This document shows positions 6,717 through 9,003 of a DNA stretch of 9,003 bases, piece after piece; position 1 is the first letter of the stretch, and the number at the start of each line of letters is the position of its first letter. The notes under the pieces were generated by a model. That model worked only from the letters and a program-made list of their open reading frames with translations. It searched no databases and was not told the DNA's origin. The DNA is from an uncultured Bacillota bacterium. GTDB lineage: Bacteria > Bacillota_I > Bacilli_A > RFN20 > CAG-826. The stretch is taken from positions 1-9,003 of the forward strand of contig CASFWS010000033.1 in NCBI GenBank assembly GCA_949298295.1. The letters are read 5' to 3'. Made by a program: the position numbers and the translations under genes.

Positions 6717-6754
6717 TCTTTGTTCCCTTTGGCCGAGGAAGCCCTTTCCCGATG

Positions 6755-6779
6755 CGCCTTCCCCCAACGGGGAAGGGCG
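6755..6779. repeat. GC-rich hairpin just upstream of the uvrA -10 box
   Basis: CCTTCCCC (6757-6764) and GGGGAAGG (6769-6776) form a perfect 8-bp stem with loop CAAC, extendable by two more pairs past a one-base bulge. There is no T-run on either side. It occupies the place where the -35 box of uvrA would be and could act as an operator. The LexA box consensus of Gram-positives (GAAC...GTTC) is not seen here. Confidence 0.45.
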
Positions 6780-6785
6780 GTGCGT

Positions 6786-6791
6786 TATAAT
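6786..6791 (+). promoter_or_regulatory. uvrA -10 box TATAAT
   Basis: A perfect TATAAT ends only 8 bases before the uvrA ATG. Transcription would therefore begin at or within about three bases of the start codon. No recognisable -35 box exists at 16-18 bases upstream. Confidence 0.6.
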
Positions 6792-6799
6792 CGCCCTGT

Positions 6800-9003
<2,204 letters not shown>

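Overview
The window looks like a GC-rich piece of a bacterial chromosome. Codons end strongly in C or G, Shine-Dalgarno sites are weak or oddly placed, and stem-loop plus T-run terminators are common. A single-chain pyruvate:ferredoxin oxidoreductase points to an anaerobe. The mix of gene types fits a Gram-positive gut or sediment anaerobe (Bacillota-like), but the sequence alone does not settle the taxon.

Layout from left to right: (1) positions 2-736, the 3' end of an unidentified gene for a probably exported, acidic, beta-rich protein, coupled by an ATGA overlap to (2) 733-1149, a small basic protein with a helix-turn-helix-like N-terminus that resembles the DNA-binding domain of Rex. A clear terminator follows at 1148-1173. 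(3) A short regulatory region holds a perfect 7-bp palindrome and a good sigma-70-type promoter. It drives (4) nifJ (1307-4900), a complete homodimer-type pyruvate:ferredoxin/flavodoxin oxidoreductase. nifJ ends at a strong terminator (4918-4945). (5) On the opposite strand is a complete membrane glycosyltransferase of family 2 (5060-6391), which converges on nifJ and has its own terminator (5015-5038). (6) After a gene-free stretch with hairpins comes a tRNA-Pro(GGG) gene on the minus strand (6603-6679), with its own promoter and a UUCG-loop terminator. (7) Divergent from the tRNA is uvrA (from 6800 past the right edge), the damage-recognition ATPase of nucleotide excision repair, apparently transcribed as a leaderless mRNA.

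The genes are not one pathway. nifJ (central anaerobic carbon and electron metabolism), the glycosyltransferase (envelope or polysaccharide), the tRNA and uvrA are each separate transcription units bounded by terminators. The only visible operon is the pair of small genes at the left edge. I found no CRISPR array, insertion sequence, prophage, toxin-antitoxin pair or defence system. The points most worth a second look are regulatory: the palindrome upstream of the nifJ promoter next to a Rex-like HTH gene, the leaderless-type starts, and the altered QxxRW motif in the glycosyltransferase.
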